Origin: Beroe ovata
Taxonomy: Eukaryota; Ctenophora; Nuda; Beroida; Beroidae
NCBI GenBank assembly: GCA_946803715.1
Contig: CAMPET010000292.1
Span: forward strand, 27,426-38,239
Direction: 5' to 3'
Length of the DNA stretch: 10,814 nucleotides
In this document: positions 1 through 8,243 of the stretch, piece after piece
Position numbering within the stretch: position 1 is the first letter of the stretch
Layout: every line of letters starts with the position of its first letter
Notes under the pieces: model-generated
Seen by the model: only the letters and a program-made list of their open reading frames with translations
Told to the model about the DNA's origin: nothing
Databases searched by the model: none
Position numbers and translations under genes: made by a program

Positions 1-20
1 ACACACACACACACACACAC
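1..20. repeat. (AC)n microsatellite, cut by window edge
   Basis: Ten uninterrupted AC dinucleotides start at the first base, so the array probably continues outside the window. A short stretch with similar words (acacaca, aatcctaca) follows up to about base 48. No coding role is visible. Confidence 0.95.
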
Positions 21-99
21 AATCCTACATATACACACAATCCTACATTCTCATATCTACTAAAATACAAGAGAAACACTCACTCTTAGTCATGAAGTC

Positions 100-105
100 T
101 TTATT
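100..105 (-). terminator. possible polyadenylation signal (AATAAA)
   Basis: Plus-strand tttatt reads as AATAAA on the minus strand. It lies about 520 bases past the zinc-finger gene's stop at 623-625. It is the only canonical hexamer I found downstream of that gene, but such a hexamer is common by chance in AT-rich DNA. Confidence 0.25.
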
Positions 106-121
106 GGCGAGGCGGAGTCCA

Positions 122-176
122 ACACGGATGAGACACGGATGAGACACGGGCGAGGCACGGATGAGGCACGGGCGAG
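122..176. repeat. 11-bp minisatellite, five copies
   Basis: Five consecutive 11-base units alternate between two variants, acacggatgag and gcacgggcgag, with no indels. The block is C/G-rich within an AT-rich flank. It lies about 450 bases downstream of the zinc-finger gene's stop codon. A minus-strand reading frame runs through it, but that frame has no recognisable protein content. Confidence 0.9.
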
Positions 177-622
177 GCAGTTCCAAACATTGTCTCAACT
201 CTGCCGAGACACTGATCGTTCCCAGCCTCATTCTATTGGAGATAATGTGAGATGCATGGGAGTGTGACGTATTGATGAACATCATAGAATGAGTTATCTT
301 GCTCAACTTGGTCTATTTCTGTTACTTTAAATTTCTTTCAATCGCCAAAAAAGGAATTATTTGAGGACCAGCTCATTACAAGAAGTTGCAGGGTAGGAAA
401 TAGATTATTATCATTTGATATCATCACAGAATACCAAAAACTTATCAAAATTACGCTATTAAATTGCAATTAAACTACTTAAACAGGAAATTTCATAGAC
501 TCCCTCACGACGGAACAGTTTGAAAGCTTGTCGATACTGTTCCTGTAATACGGACTCATACTCGATTAGAGAACAATCGCCGAGGTTTGTTTGTGCCATC
601 CAATAGTCCCAGCTTATTTTGA
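177..622. other. 3' flank of the zinc-finger gene, no gene seen
   Basis: This AT-rich stretch lies downstream of the minus-strand zinc-finger gene and is probably its 3' untranslated region plus spacer. I see no convincing exon, RNA gene or repeat in it. Confidence 0.5.
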
Positions 623-2954
623 CTAATCTCCCTCATTCGTCTTGTCCTCAGCTGTGTTCTCAATTGTGTCCTCAGTTTCCTGTATTGTATCTGTACCATC
701 CTGTACAGTCATGCTCGTCTGCCCTCTATCCTCTGCTTTATCCGCAATTTCCTCAGTCAAATTCCCACTTTCCTCAGTAACATTAGCATTATCCTCACTT
801 TTATCCCCGCCTGGGCTCCGTCTTTCCTCACTTAAAACCCCCACATCCTCCGATTCTGTGGCCAGAACTGGACGCTCCTTTTCCTCTCTCCTGCTATCCT
901 CATCTGCGTTTCCTCTATCCTCATCTGTTTTTCCTCTATCCTCATCTGCTTTTCCTCTGTCCTCATCCACAACTTCCTCTTCCCCTTCCTTGCTCTGTGT
1001 TTCCTCGTGTTTATCATGTGTTCTGTCCATTTCTGCGTTTGTTTCCTCTTCTTCTCCACCTGAGGATGATTTCACATGTCACGTGATAAAACAAATAGGA
1101 CACGTGATAGTCATTGACCAATGAAAATCTAGAATGGAACTGTCACGTGACTAAAACACGTGTTCTCTATCACGTGTCAACTAACCAACTTCTTCCTCAT
1201 CCTCGTATTCGAATTCCTCCTCATGGTAAACTAGCTCGTGGGAATACCTGTCGATAATAACCGTTACCATGGTTACCGCGGATACTTACCATGGTAATAC
1301 TGTGTGTTACCATGTGTTACCATGCGAGACACCACTCACCGCTTCTCTATGGTCCAGAAGTGCTGCCCACAGAACTGACACCGGTACTCTTTGCAGGTTG
1401 GTGTGTGCTGCCATAGCTCTGATTCTGTAGCGAACACCTAGACACAGAAACAACAGTGAGTCTTTAGCAACCCATTTAGTCTCCATAGTAACCAACATAG
1501 CAACAACTACATCATAGTTCCTGCTTCCTAGCAACTCATATAGCAACTAACCATCCCACTCATCATAGCAAACACCCAATCCCACCCTACCAACTCACAT
1601 AGCAACCCAGTTCACCTAGCAACCACCCTAGTTATTGACAAACTCACCATGGGACAAGTATTACAGAGTATAGTGGGTCGTAGGAAGCGTCTGTTTCTGT
1701 ACCGCTTGTTGATCAATGCCTGATCACTCTTCAGATGTACACGGGAAATGTGATGCTTCATCAAACTACGGTCATCCGTTCTGAATATGCACTGACCATA
1801 CGAACACCTGCAGGGGGTATGCGGTGGATGGAAATCCGGAATTTGGGGTTGAAAATTCACAATTTTTACCAATCATCACTTCACCCTGTGTGCGAGTGGC
1901 TAAATGTAGCGCGCGATTGACAAAATCTTGATGCAACGCGCAAGTAGAGTAGAGTAGTTGTGCGCGCGCAGCATTTCAACTGAGGAATGCGGACTTGTTG
2001 AGTTACAACATTCCTCGCGTTTTACATGAATTCCAACATTCGGTGCGAATTGCCACTTGTCACATTGTTATTTTAGTCAAATTGAACTGGAAATCTGATA
2101 CAGTCTGCTACAACAGCACGTTAATTAGGATGGGTCATGATTGGGGTGTTATCATAGCGGGTGTTAATTCAAGACATGGGGTTGAAGACACATTGAGCGA
2201 CCATAACTGATAACCCTGTCAAACAACTAACATAAAGAACTAACAAGTTTAGCAACTACTATATAGACGCACAAGTAGTGCTATTATTTACACTCGACTC
2301 AATGTAGGTATGCATCCCTGAGTCACTGGAGAATATTAATGCGACTCTACTAAACTCACTTGTAGATAGGATTGTATCTGTAATCGTTATCATGATGTAA
2401 CAAGTGGTCGGAGAGCTGTGTTGGACTGTCGAAGTGGTGTCCGCAGATGTTACACTTGACTATCTCAATACCTCCACAGCTCACTCTCCGCTTTTTGGAT
2501 GGGTATCGCTCATCATAGTCGAGTGGTTCATCGTCTCTCGATACTACAGCAAGGGGAGGGGGTCAGTTAGCAACTGGGTGTTGCTAATAGTTGCTAGCAG
2601 CAACTGGATGTTGCTAATAGTTGCTAGTAGCAACTGGGTGTTGCTAATAGTTGCTAATAGCAACTGGATGTTGCTAATAGTTGCTAGTAGCAACTGGATG
2701 TATCCATTTAGCAACAGTTGTAGCGACAATAGGGGGAGCAAAGTGAAGGGAATAGTGAATCAATCAATGTGGGATACAGTTAATGTGAACAGCATGCTTT
2801 ATGGGGGGGGATGGTGCAGTTAGAGACTATATGGGAGACTATAGGGGATTGTTGCCATGGTAACAGTGAACTTACCAGTGTGCCATATAGTATCTGGTTT
2901 GAGATGGTTCGCAGGGTTCAGTGGTTGTAGTGAGGTTTCCGTCTCTCTAGACAT
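623..2954 (-). CDS. four-finger zinc finger protein with acidic repeat tail (six exons)
   Basis: Minus-strand exons are 2954-2876, 2543-2360, 1807-1648, 1437-1340, 1247-1186 and 1059-623. They sum to 1020 bases (339 residues plus TAG), and all five introns have GT..AG ends in consistent phase. The ATG is preceded two codons earlier by an in-frame TAG, which fixes the start. Finger 1 (C57, C60, H73, H77) is a canonical C2H2 finger with F64 and L70. Finger 2 is C89-x4-C94-x12-H107-x4-H112. Finger 3 is C2HC (C136, C139, H152, C156). Finger 4 is C161, C164, H177, H182. Fingers 3 and 4 are complete only after splicing, which strongly supports those junctions. PSKKRRV at 41-47 resembles a monopartite nuclear localisation signal. 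From about residue 183 the protein is Glu/Asp-rich, with a seven-residue DEDRGKA-type repeat. I infer a nuclear nucleic-acid-binding protein. I do not recognise an orthologue, and finger spacing differs from classic tandem KRAB-type arrays. Confidence 0.85.
894..967 (-). repeat. 21-bp coding repeat (DEDRGKA heptads)
   Basis: The unit ctatcctcatctg plus eight more bases recurs every 21 bases about 3.5 times in the last exon of the zinc-finger gene. On the coding strand it gives heptads DEDRGKA, DEDRGKT and DEDRGNA, then a degenerate fourth. Units differ mainly at the last residue. Copy number is likely to vary between individuals because the period is a multiple of three. Confidence 0.85.
1080..1176. 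promoter_or_regulatory. cluster of five CACGTG E-boxes in a short intron
   Basis: CACGTG occurs at 1080-1085, 1101-1106, 1144-1149, 1157-1162 and 1171-1176. All lie inside the 126-base intron 5 (1060-1185) of the zinc-finger gene. Bases 1142-1151 read GTCACGTGAC, a fully palindromic extended E-box. A CCAAT pentamer lies at about 1118-1122. CACGTG is the known core site of bHLH-zip factors such as USF, MITF/TFE and MYC/MAX. Actual regulatory use is inferred, and the repetition could also be simple repeat expansion. Confidence 0.5.
1263..1324. repeat. TTACCATGGTAA palindromes in zinc-finger intron 4
   Basis: Most of intron 4 (1248-1339, 92 bases) is made of this family. It holds GTTACCATGGTTAC at 1263-1276, the perfect 12-base palindrome TTACCATGGTAA at 1286-1297, and two further gttaccatg copies. 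The motif recurs elsewhere in the window. Confidence 0.75.
1465..1623. repeat. dispersed TAGCAAC heptamers in zinc-finger intron 3
   Basis: TAGCAAC occurs at 1465, 1498, 1529, 1541, 1600 and 1617, with irregular spacing, inside the 210-base intron 3 (1438-1647). The same word and its complement GTTGCTA build the 30-bp array in intron 1 of the same gene. Confidence 0.7.
1808..2359 (-). other. intron 2 of the zinc-finger gene
   Basis: This is the largest intron of the gene (552 bases). It holds one GC-rich patch at about 1908-1973 with runs such as gcgcgcgatt and tgcgcgcgcagc, set in AT-rich DNA. I see no exon inside it. Confidence 0.7.
2571..2700. repeat. 30-bp tandem array in zinc-finger intron 1
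   Basis: The word caactggRtg recurs at 2571, 2601, 2631, 2661 and 2691, exactly 30 bases apart, giving about 4.3 units. Each unit holds ttgctaatagttgcta followed by tag/cagcaac, so GTTGCTA and its complement TAGCAAC alternate and could fold into serial hairpins. The array starts only 27 bases from the exon 2 splice acceptor. Open frames through it on both strands come from the repeat period being a multiple of three. Confidence 0.9.
2851..2864. promoter_or_regulatory. X-box-like palindrome (GTTGCCATGGTAAC)
   Basis: The 14-mer fits the known RFX X-box consensus GTNRCC-N2-RGYAAC. It lies 12 bases inside the 5' end of intron 1, directly after the first coding exon, a position where promoter-proximal elements occur. 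It also belongs to a repeat family found elsewhere in the window, so function is uncertain. Confidence 0.4.
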
Positions 2955-3289
2955 GGGCTAACTCACAGTTATTGTATCTGTGTTAGTATAACTAGCAGTT
3001 AAAGTGAAGTGAGTGTAGGCAAGAGTTATACTGTACTCTCATTATTTGGAGAAATGTTTGACGATAGTCAAATGTGACAAAATATCAATTAAATCAAACA
3101 ATGTTCTCTAAAAAACAACTCAATCATCTCCAACACTTTTCCGTGTCACTGCTCAGTGTATATCATGTTTTCTCTGGTCATTTCAAGTATTATGTTACCC
3201 TGTTACCATGGTCTGTTACCATCACACCACATTGTCTGTTACCATGACAACACGTCACGTTACCAATCATGTTACCATGACACCACATG
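2955..3289. other. spacer between the MTCH stop and the zinc-finger start
   Basis: These 335 bases should hold the 3' end of the MTCH transcript and the promoter and 5' leader of the zinc-finger gene, because both run leftward. The MTCH side (about 3199-3284) contains several copies of gttaccatg(g/a)-type words, the same family as in MTCH intron 6. I see no canonical AATAAA on the minus strand and no TATA box that I would defend. Confidence 0.5.
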
Positions 3290-6200
3290 TCACTCTGACT
3301 TCAATTTGCAGGATCCGTCCACACACTCCACTTTCTCATCTGATGGAGCTGGAGGAGGAGTCACTTCAGGAATCACTTCAGGAATCACTTCAGGAGTCAC
3401 TTCAGTGATAGTAGCCACATCAGGAGTCAATTCTGGGGAAAGGGACGATAGTGAGGGAGGGGCAGGGGATAGAGTACGAAAAGGCTACAAATTGGGGAGG
3501 AATAGAAAAAAAGGATATGCTATTGATTTGAAAAGTATCAAAAAGAGAATGAGTCATGCTACTCTTGTTCTAGAATGCAACATGCTTGCTATCGACACAG
3601 GGGTTTAATAAATACTCTACGACACTACTCATATCTATCTACAGCAACATGACAGATTAAAAAGAAAATGCACAGTTTTTAGAAGAACATCACTTTCATT
3701 AATTCAATTAGTAGGGATGCAGGTATTTACCCACAACTTCACCGTCACTTAGATTTGATATTCTTGATGAAGGAGCTATTGGCTCAACTGAAACATGCAC
3801 AATCTCAGAAGAGAGTGGTACAAGATAGAATCACACGTAGATCAATGGTTAGTAATGATATATTTCCCACACTGTGATATAAGAAGTGTGCTTTCAATGA
3901 GATTTTTCATATTGATCCGTGTTTCAAAACAAGTGAAGGGAAGAATTGCAGGTTCCAACTATACAGCGCATCTAGGATACCGCATCATGAAAAATGAGTT
4001 GTATGTAACTATTCAATATGAATGATTTGTGAATTGTGGCAATAGTTACTCATGGATTGAGCTAGCTTTTCCCAGTTTCTGACATGGTACGGTTCAGAAG
4101 GTGAATAGTGAATACCTTGTTGAGGCGTATGCCAGGTTTGGGAAGCAGCTTTTCTCGCGAACATCAGGTTACTGCCGCGCTTTATGTTGCCACTGTTCCA
4201 CAGTGCTGGGGATGAAGTCTCATTCAATTTGGAAGAACGATTGACAACATATAACTGAGATATAAGTTACAACTAAGATAAAACAAATAAAATCACGCTG
4301 AAAACACTTTTTCATTTCTCTATTTCATGACCCACCCTTGATACAGTCGATCCAGCCCGTCTGTGTGTTCTGAATGGGGGGTAAATCTGACACTGCCATC
4401 CCGCAGTTGTTAACACTCATTATAGTCGTTGTTAACTGGGAATATGATATGTTACCATGACAACACTCAATAGTATAACACATGCTGTCACCATGACAAC
4501 ACCCATATGTTATCATGACAACACCCATACGATATCATAGTTACCATGACAACACACTATTACCATGACGACACCCATATGATATCATGACAACACCCAT
4601 ATTGTCACCATGCCAACACCCATATTGCTACCATGACAACACACATGAGGTTTTTACCTGTAGGGGGTAGGATATGAAACTGTGCAGGGCTGACACGGGC
4701 AACACAGTTCCACTCCCGTGAGCAGGCGCCGGTAATCCCAACTTCTTATTCACCTAGTGGTGTGCTTACTGGTCATTTGGTTACTATGGTAACTCACCGT
4801 GATGGTCACTTACTGGTGAGTTGGTTAGGTACTATGGTAACTCATCGTGATGGTTACTTACTGGTGAGTTGGTTACCATGGTAACTCGCCGTGATGGTTA
4901 CTTACTGGTGAGTTGGTTACTATGGTAACTCACTCCCCTCACTGTGTCTGTATAATGGTGAGCTACTACCAAACATCTGCACAAACACGTGTCACTTACC
5001 TCCAGTCTATCGATCAATTCTTTAGCAAGGATCTCAATAGCTTTCCCCGACACTTCCCCAAGAAGATGGGGTACAACCCCCGCGTAGAAACCCCCGATAC
5101 CCTCCTCCCTGAAAACTGTCATATTACAGCGCCTTGGGGAGTCAACATAGCTCCTCAGTGAAGCAAGATAGGCCCAAAATTCGATCGGGAATTGATTCAG
5201 CGTCCAAAAATACATGAGAATCGGAATTATTTGCATGAAAATGGGATGGAATTTTTTCGTCGAATTTCTGATCTCAGTATCGGTAGAAAGTGAAGTGAAT
5301 GATCCCACACTTTTATACTTCGATTTGGAAGGTCTCTAACGACGACTAAACTCCCACTTAGGACACCAATTTTTCACCAAATCATCTCTCTTACTCTCAG
5401 ACTACAAGTATCAGCCATTTTCATGATCATGCAGAATCCACACTAGCCGTGAAACCACGCCCAAATCACGATTTCAAACCCGTGGAAAGCAAAGCCTTCA
5501 AAAACACGAAAATCAATGTAATGGGACGCACCAGATGGGTCAAATATTTTTTCTCCGTACGACAACTCAAAATAAATGTTTCTGGCCTATTTTTTGACGT
5601 AGAATCCGAATCTGGATGAATTTTTGGTCTAGCTCATAGGCAAATAGGTGAAAATTGCATTCTCTTCTTAAATGTGTCTCTCGAAGTCGCATGACACACA
5701 GCACCTCAGGGAAGCGAGATAGGGCCAAAATTTGATCGGGAATCGATTCAGCGTCCAGAATTACATAGGAATCGATGGTAGTTACATAAAAATCAGCCAA
5801 AAAATTTTCGTCAAATTTCTGATCTCAGTATCGGTGGAAAGTTAAGTGAATGATTCCACACTTTTATGCTCCATTTTCGAAGGTCTCTTAGGGAGACTTA
5901 ACGAACACTTAGGACACCAATTTTTCGCCAAATTATCTCTCTTACTCTCAGACTACAAGTATCAACCCTTTTCATGATCATGCAGAATCCATACTAGCCG
6001 TGAAACCACGCCCAAATCACGATTTCAAACCCGTGGGAAGCAAAGCCTTCAAAAACACGAAAATCAATGGGACGCACCAGATGGGTCAAATATTTTTTCT
6101 CCGTACGACAACTCAAAATAAGTGTTTCTGGCCTATTTTTTGACGTAGAATCCGAATCTGGATGAATTTTTGGTCTAGCTCATAGGCAAATAGGTGAAAA

Positions 6201-7860
6201 TTGCATTCTCTTCTTAAATGTGTCTCTCGAAGTCGCATGACACACAGCACCTCAGGGAAGCGAGATAGGGCCAAAATTTGATCGGGAATCGATTCAGCGT
6301 CCAGAATTACATAGGAATCGATGGTAGTTACATAAAAATCAGCCAAAAAATTTTCGTCAAATTTCTGATCTCAGTATCGGTGGAAAGTTAAGTGAATGAT
6401 TCCACACTTTTATGCTCCATTTTCGAAGGTCTCTTAGGGAGACTTAACGAACACTTAGGACACCAATTTTTCGCCAAATTATCTCTCTTACTCTCAGACT
6501 ACAAGTATCAACCCTTTTCATGATCATGCAGAATCCATACTAGCCGTGAAACCACGCCCAAATCACGATTTCAAACCCGTGGGAAGCAAAACCTTCAAAA
6601 ACACGAAAATCAATGGGACGCACCAGATGGGTCAAATATTTTTTCTCCGTACGACAACTCAAAATAAGTGTTTCTGGCCTATTTTTTGACGTAGAATCCG
6701 AATCTGGATGAATTTTTGGTCTAGCTCATCGGCAAATAGGTGAAAATTGAATTCTCTTCTTAAATGAGTAGGCATCAAGAAAAGGAGTAGTGACTGAAGT
6801 TAACAAAAGTTGATTTGAGTAACAGTGAAATGAAATGAGAAGCAATTGACATGCAAACCTGAAAATTGTGGCCACTGCCCCACTGACAGAAGTGTACTTT
6901 TCCTCTCCACCTACCAGTGAGACAATCATTCTGTTCGTCACAACGAGGAAAGGGTGAGACAGAATCACAGACATGAGCGTGGCCCCACACTGTCTGCCCA
7001 CCTACAGGGACGACACATCGGTGTGGGGTTAAATACCTATTCTAGATCAATGTTGGGAAAGAATCTCCATATTGAGAATTTTCAAAACAAGGTTACAGTG
7101 GGATGGATTATTATTACCTCATAAGCTATTTGCTCTGGGGGGCATCTGCTTTTGGAAGGCGGACACGCTGCCAGTACCTCAGTCCTGACTGTATTGTATA
7201 CGAATACACTTGCTAACCTGGGTGTCAATCCTCTGTAGAGAACCAGCTTAGTTCCTTCTCTCTCAGCCTGATGATAAGGTTACATAAAATAGTCTCTTGT
7301 AGCCTAACCGACATTCATGAAGAAGAAGGAGAGACAGTGATTCTTACCAGATATTGCATGTAGCGATAGATGTTAGGATAGAAGTAGCCTCCACTAAAGA
7401 AGAACATTCCAGGTTTCACATATCTGGGTGGCAGTGGCTCATAACCAACCTGAATAATATATTACAAATGCTGATATAATCTTCTTGGGTTGAAGTAACA
7501 GATATGTGTATATAAACTTATAAATTGGTTGACACTTGTACCAACTTATGGGCATGTCAAAGACCTATCACCCATTTACCTGAATAAGAACACTAACTGT
7601 GTGCATGGGCTTGCATATTAATATCTGGGCTAATTGACTTAAGTGCTTCAATGAAAAACTCCTCCCAGTATTGCTATCAAACACACTGCTGATCCTTTCA
7701 CTGTTGACCATGGCTAAAATGATAACATACCATGAAATCTCACTATTCACTTAACCTGAATCAGAACTTTGACAACATTGACTGGTTGCAGAGCCGCTGT
7801 ATAAGCACAATTCGCCAAAAGCTCTCCTCTTGATGGAAGAACAGCAGAAATCCTATCCAT
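3290..7860 (-). CDS. MTCH2: mitochondrial carrier homolog (MTCH1/MTCH2 family), ten exons
   Basis: Minus-strand exons are 7860-7756, 7449-7348, 7267-7118, 7001-6859, 5108-5000, 4753-4658, 4435-4336, 4205-4116, 3787-3731 and 3432-3290. They sum to 1095 bases (364 residues plus TGA), and all nine GT..AG introns are phase-consistent. Family landmarks, in order, are VLIQVGYEPLPP (32-43), YRGLTPRLAS (80-89), LSHPFLVVTNRM (133-144), FREEGIGGFYAG (166-177) with VPHLLGEV (179-186), SVNNCG (242-247), WIDC (263-266) and GNIKRGSNLMFARK (274-287). MTCH proteins are divergent SLC25-type carriers of the mitochondrial outer membrane. Human MTCH2 is known as an insertase for tail-anchored proteins and a tBID receptor, and MTCH1 is its paralogue. 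The symbol denotes the family, since I cannot separate MTCH1 from MTCH2. About 65 residues follow the usual end of MTCH2, including a TPEVI repeat. Exons 9 and 10 are inferred from splice signals and phase and are less certain than exons 1-8. An alternative first exon lies at 7580-7711. Confidence 0.92.
3357..3404 (-). repeat. 12-bp coding repeat (TPEV/IPEV) in the last MTCH exon
   Basis: Four perfect-length 12-base units, ggagtcacttca or ggaatcacttca, lie in the inferred last exon of the MTCH gene. On the coding strand they give tetrapeptides of the type PEVT and PEVI. The array keeps the frame open. Confidence 0.8.
4009..4115 (-). other. possible alternative MTCH 3' end by read-through of exon 8
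   Basis: If the donor at 4115-4114 (AAG^GTATTC) is not used, exon 8 stays open to a TAG at 4009-4011 and the protein ends after 35 further residues with no low-complexity tail. That gives a 333-residue form. I prefer splicing, because exons 9 and 10 then join in phase into an acidic Pro/Glu tail, but the sequence alone does not decide. Confidence 0.3.
4451..4642. repeat. irregular CCATGACAACAC array in MTCH intron 6
   Basis: The 12-mer ccatgacaacac, or a one-base variant, starts at 4455, 4491, 4513, 4544, 4563, 4585, 4608 and 4631. Units are spaced 19 to 36 bases and often joined by ccatat or gatatcat. The array fills almost all of the 222-base intron 6 (4436-4657). Confidence 0.85.
4771..4930. 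repeat. 44-bp minisatellite with a central palindrome in MTCH intron 5
   Basis: Units start at 4771, 4815, 4863 and 4907, so spacing is 44, 48 and 44; the second unit carries a 4-base insertion. Three of the four carry a near-palindrome: GTTACTATGGTAAC at 4780-4793 and 4916-4929, and the perfect palindrome GTTACCATGGTAAC at 4872-4885. The rest of the unit (caccgtgatggttacttactggtgag) is well conserved. It occupies most of the 246-base intron 5. Confidence 0.9.
5153..6766. repeat. tandem triplication of a ~546-bp unit in MTCH intron 4
   Basis: Copies start at 5153 (551 bases), 5704 (546 bases) and 6250 (about 517 bases, ending at 6766). Copies 2 and 3 differ at only about three positions by eye. 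Copy 1 is clearly diverged in its first ~200 bases but almost identical to copy 2 in its second half, apart from a 5-base gtaat insertion near 5518-5524. The block makes up most of the 1750-base intron 4 (5109-6858), and its left end is 44 bases from the exon 5 acceptor. I find no terminal inverted repeats or transposase. Two identical 77-codon minus-strand frames (5567-5800 and 6113-6346) are repeat by-products. Confidence 0.95.
7580..7711 (-). CDS. alternative first coding exon (1b) of the MTCH gene
   Basis: The exon starts at ATG 7711-7709 in a GCCATGG context and runs 44 codons to a CAG^GTAAAT donor, ending ..HTVSVLIQ in phase 0. That is exactly how exon 1a (7756-7860, 35 codons, ending ..VVKVLIQ) ends. 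Both begin with a RIS-(A/S)-V motif three to six residues in, and their last 22 residues align without gaps with at least eight identities. Either can join exon 2 (VGYEPLPP..) in frame. Only 44 bases lie between the 1a donor and the 1b ATG. If both were included through the TTTTAG just before the 1b ATG, the frame would shift into a TGA. The exon encodes the first membrane-associated segment of the carrier fold. A decayed duplicate is possible, but the intact frame, start context and donor argue against it. Confidence 0.75.
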
Positions 7861-8243
7861 TTCACAAGTCTAAACCATTAAACATTTATCTGAGGTTCAA
7901 ATATGGTCAAGTTTGCTTATAACTGAATTGAACATATCATAATGCCTATGCTAAGCCACAGAAAATTCGTGACAGGGTCTGTCTGCTATGATCAATCAAC
8001 ATAGGACAATAACCTTATATGTCTCAATCTGATTCACTTAATCAATTACTTATATAGTGATTTACTTGTATATAAGACAAGCACTGTCACAGTTCTAAGT
8101 AGATTGTAAAGCACAGCTGACACAGCTGTGCATTCATGTAAGTTGATTTGCCACTGAAATCTAAAAGTTTGAAGTATCGTTATATCGCATTGTTCACAAC
8201 ATTATGCTATCATGACATTTATGTGACATTGTGACATGTGAGC
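7861..8243. other. 5' flank of the MTCH gene, AT-rich
   Basis: No exon is convincing here. A TTTAG lies nine bases upstream of the exon 1a ATG and could be a splice acceptor for an upstream non-coding leader exon. The stretch otherwise looks like a leader intron or promoter flank, apart from the inverted repeat at 8111-8131. Confidence 0.45.
8111..8131. repeat. perfect 9-bp inverted repeat with two CAGCTG boxes
   Basis: GCACAGCTG and CAGCTGTGC are separated by ACA. Each arm contains a CAGCTG E-box, the type bound by class I/II bHLH dimers. It sits about 250 bases upstream of the exon 1a ATG of MTCH. Confidence 0.6.

Noticed and set aside
642-1124. Long Ser-rich plus-strand frame
   Set aside because: It is antisense to the acidic last exon of the zinc-finger gene. 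The minus-strand frame joins upstream exons in phase and has a biologically sensible composition; the plus frame is its Ser/Leu shadow.
2404-2823. 139-codon plus-strand frame with SNWVLLIVAS repeats
   Set aside because: It arises from the 30-bp intronic array plus antisense of zinc-finger exon 2. The repeat period, a multiple of three, keeps both strands open.
3156-3608. 150-codon plus-strand frame with GITS repeats and an overlapping AATAAA
   Set aside because: The repeat part is antisense to the inferred last MTCH exon, which is in phase with upstream exons. No upstream plus-strand exon could be supported, and the AATAAA at 3607-3612 is likely chance.
3604-3655. Extra minus-strand exon between MTCH exons 9 and 10 (after a TTGCTGTAG acceptor)
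   Set aside because: Joining it to exon 9 in phase gives a stop after four residues, whereas skipping it continues into a coherent Pro/Glu tail. A minor isoform is not excluded.
3795-4025. 76-codon plus-strand frame
   Set aside because: It lies across MTCH intron 8 and the alternative 3' end, with no motif or splice support.
5109-5308. Extension of MTCH exon 5 upstream into an open frame
   Set aside because: The frame runs into the diverged first repeat copy. The family motif starts exactly at the TTTTCAG acceptor, and joining to exon 4 restores FREEG in phase.
5567-5800. Two identical 77-codon minus-strand frames (also at 6113-6346) as a possible repeated gene
   Set aside because: They are identical because the ~546-bp unit is duplicated. 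They lie inside an MTCH intron, lack splice or start support, and show no domain.
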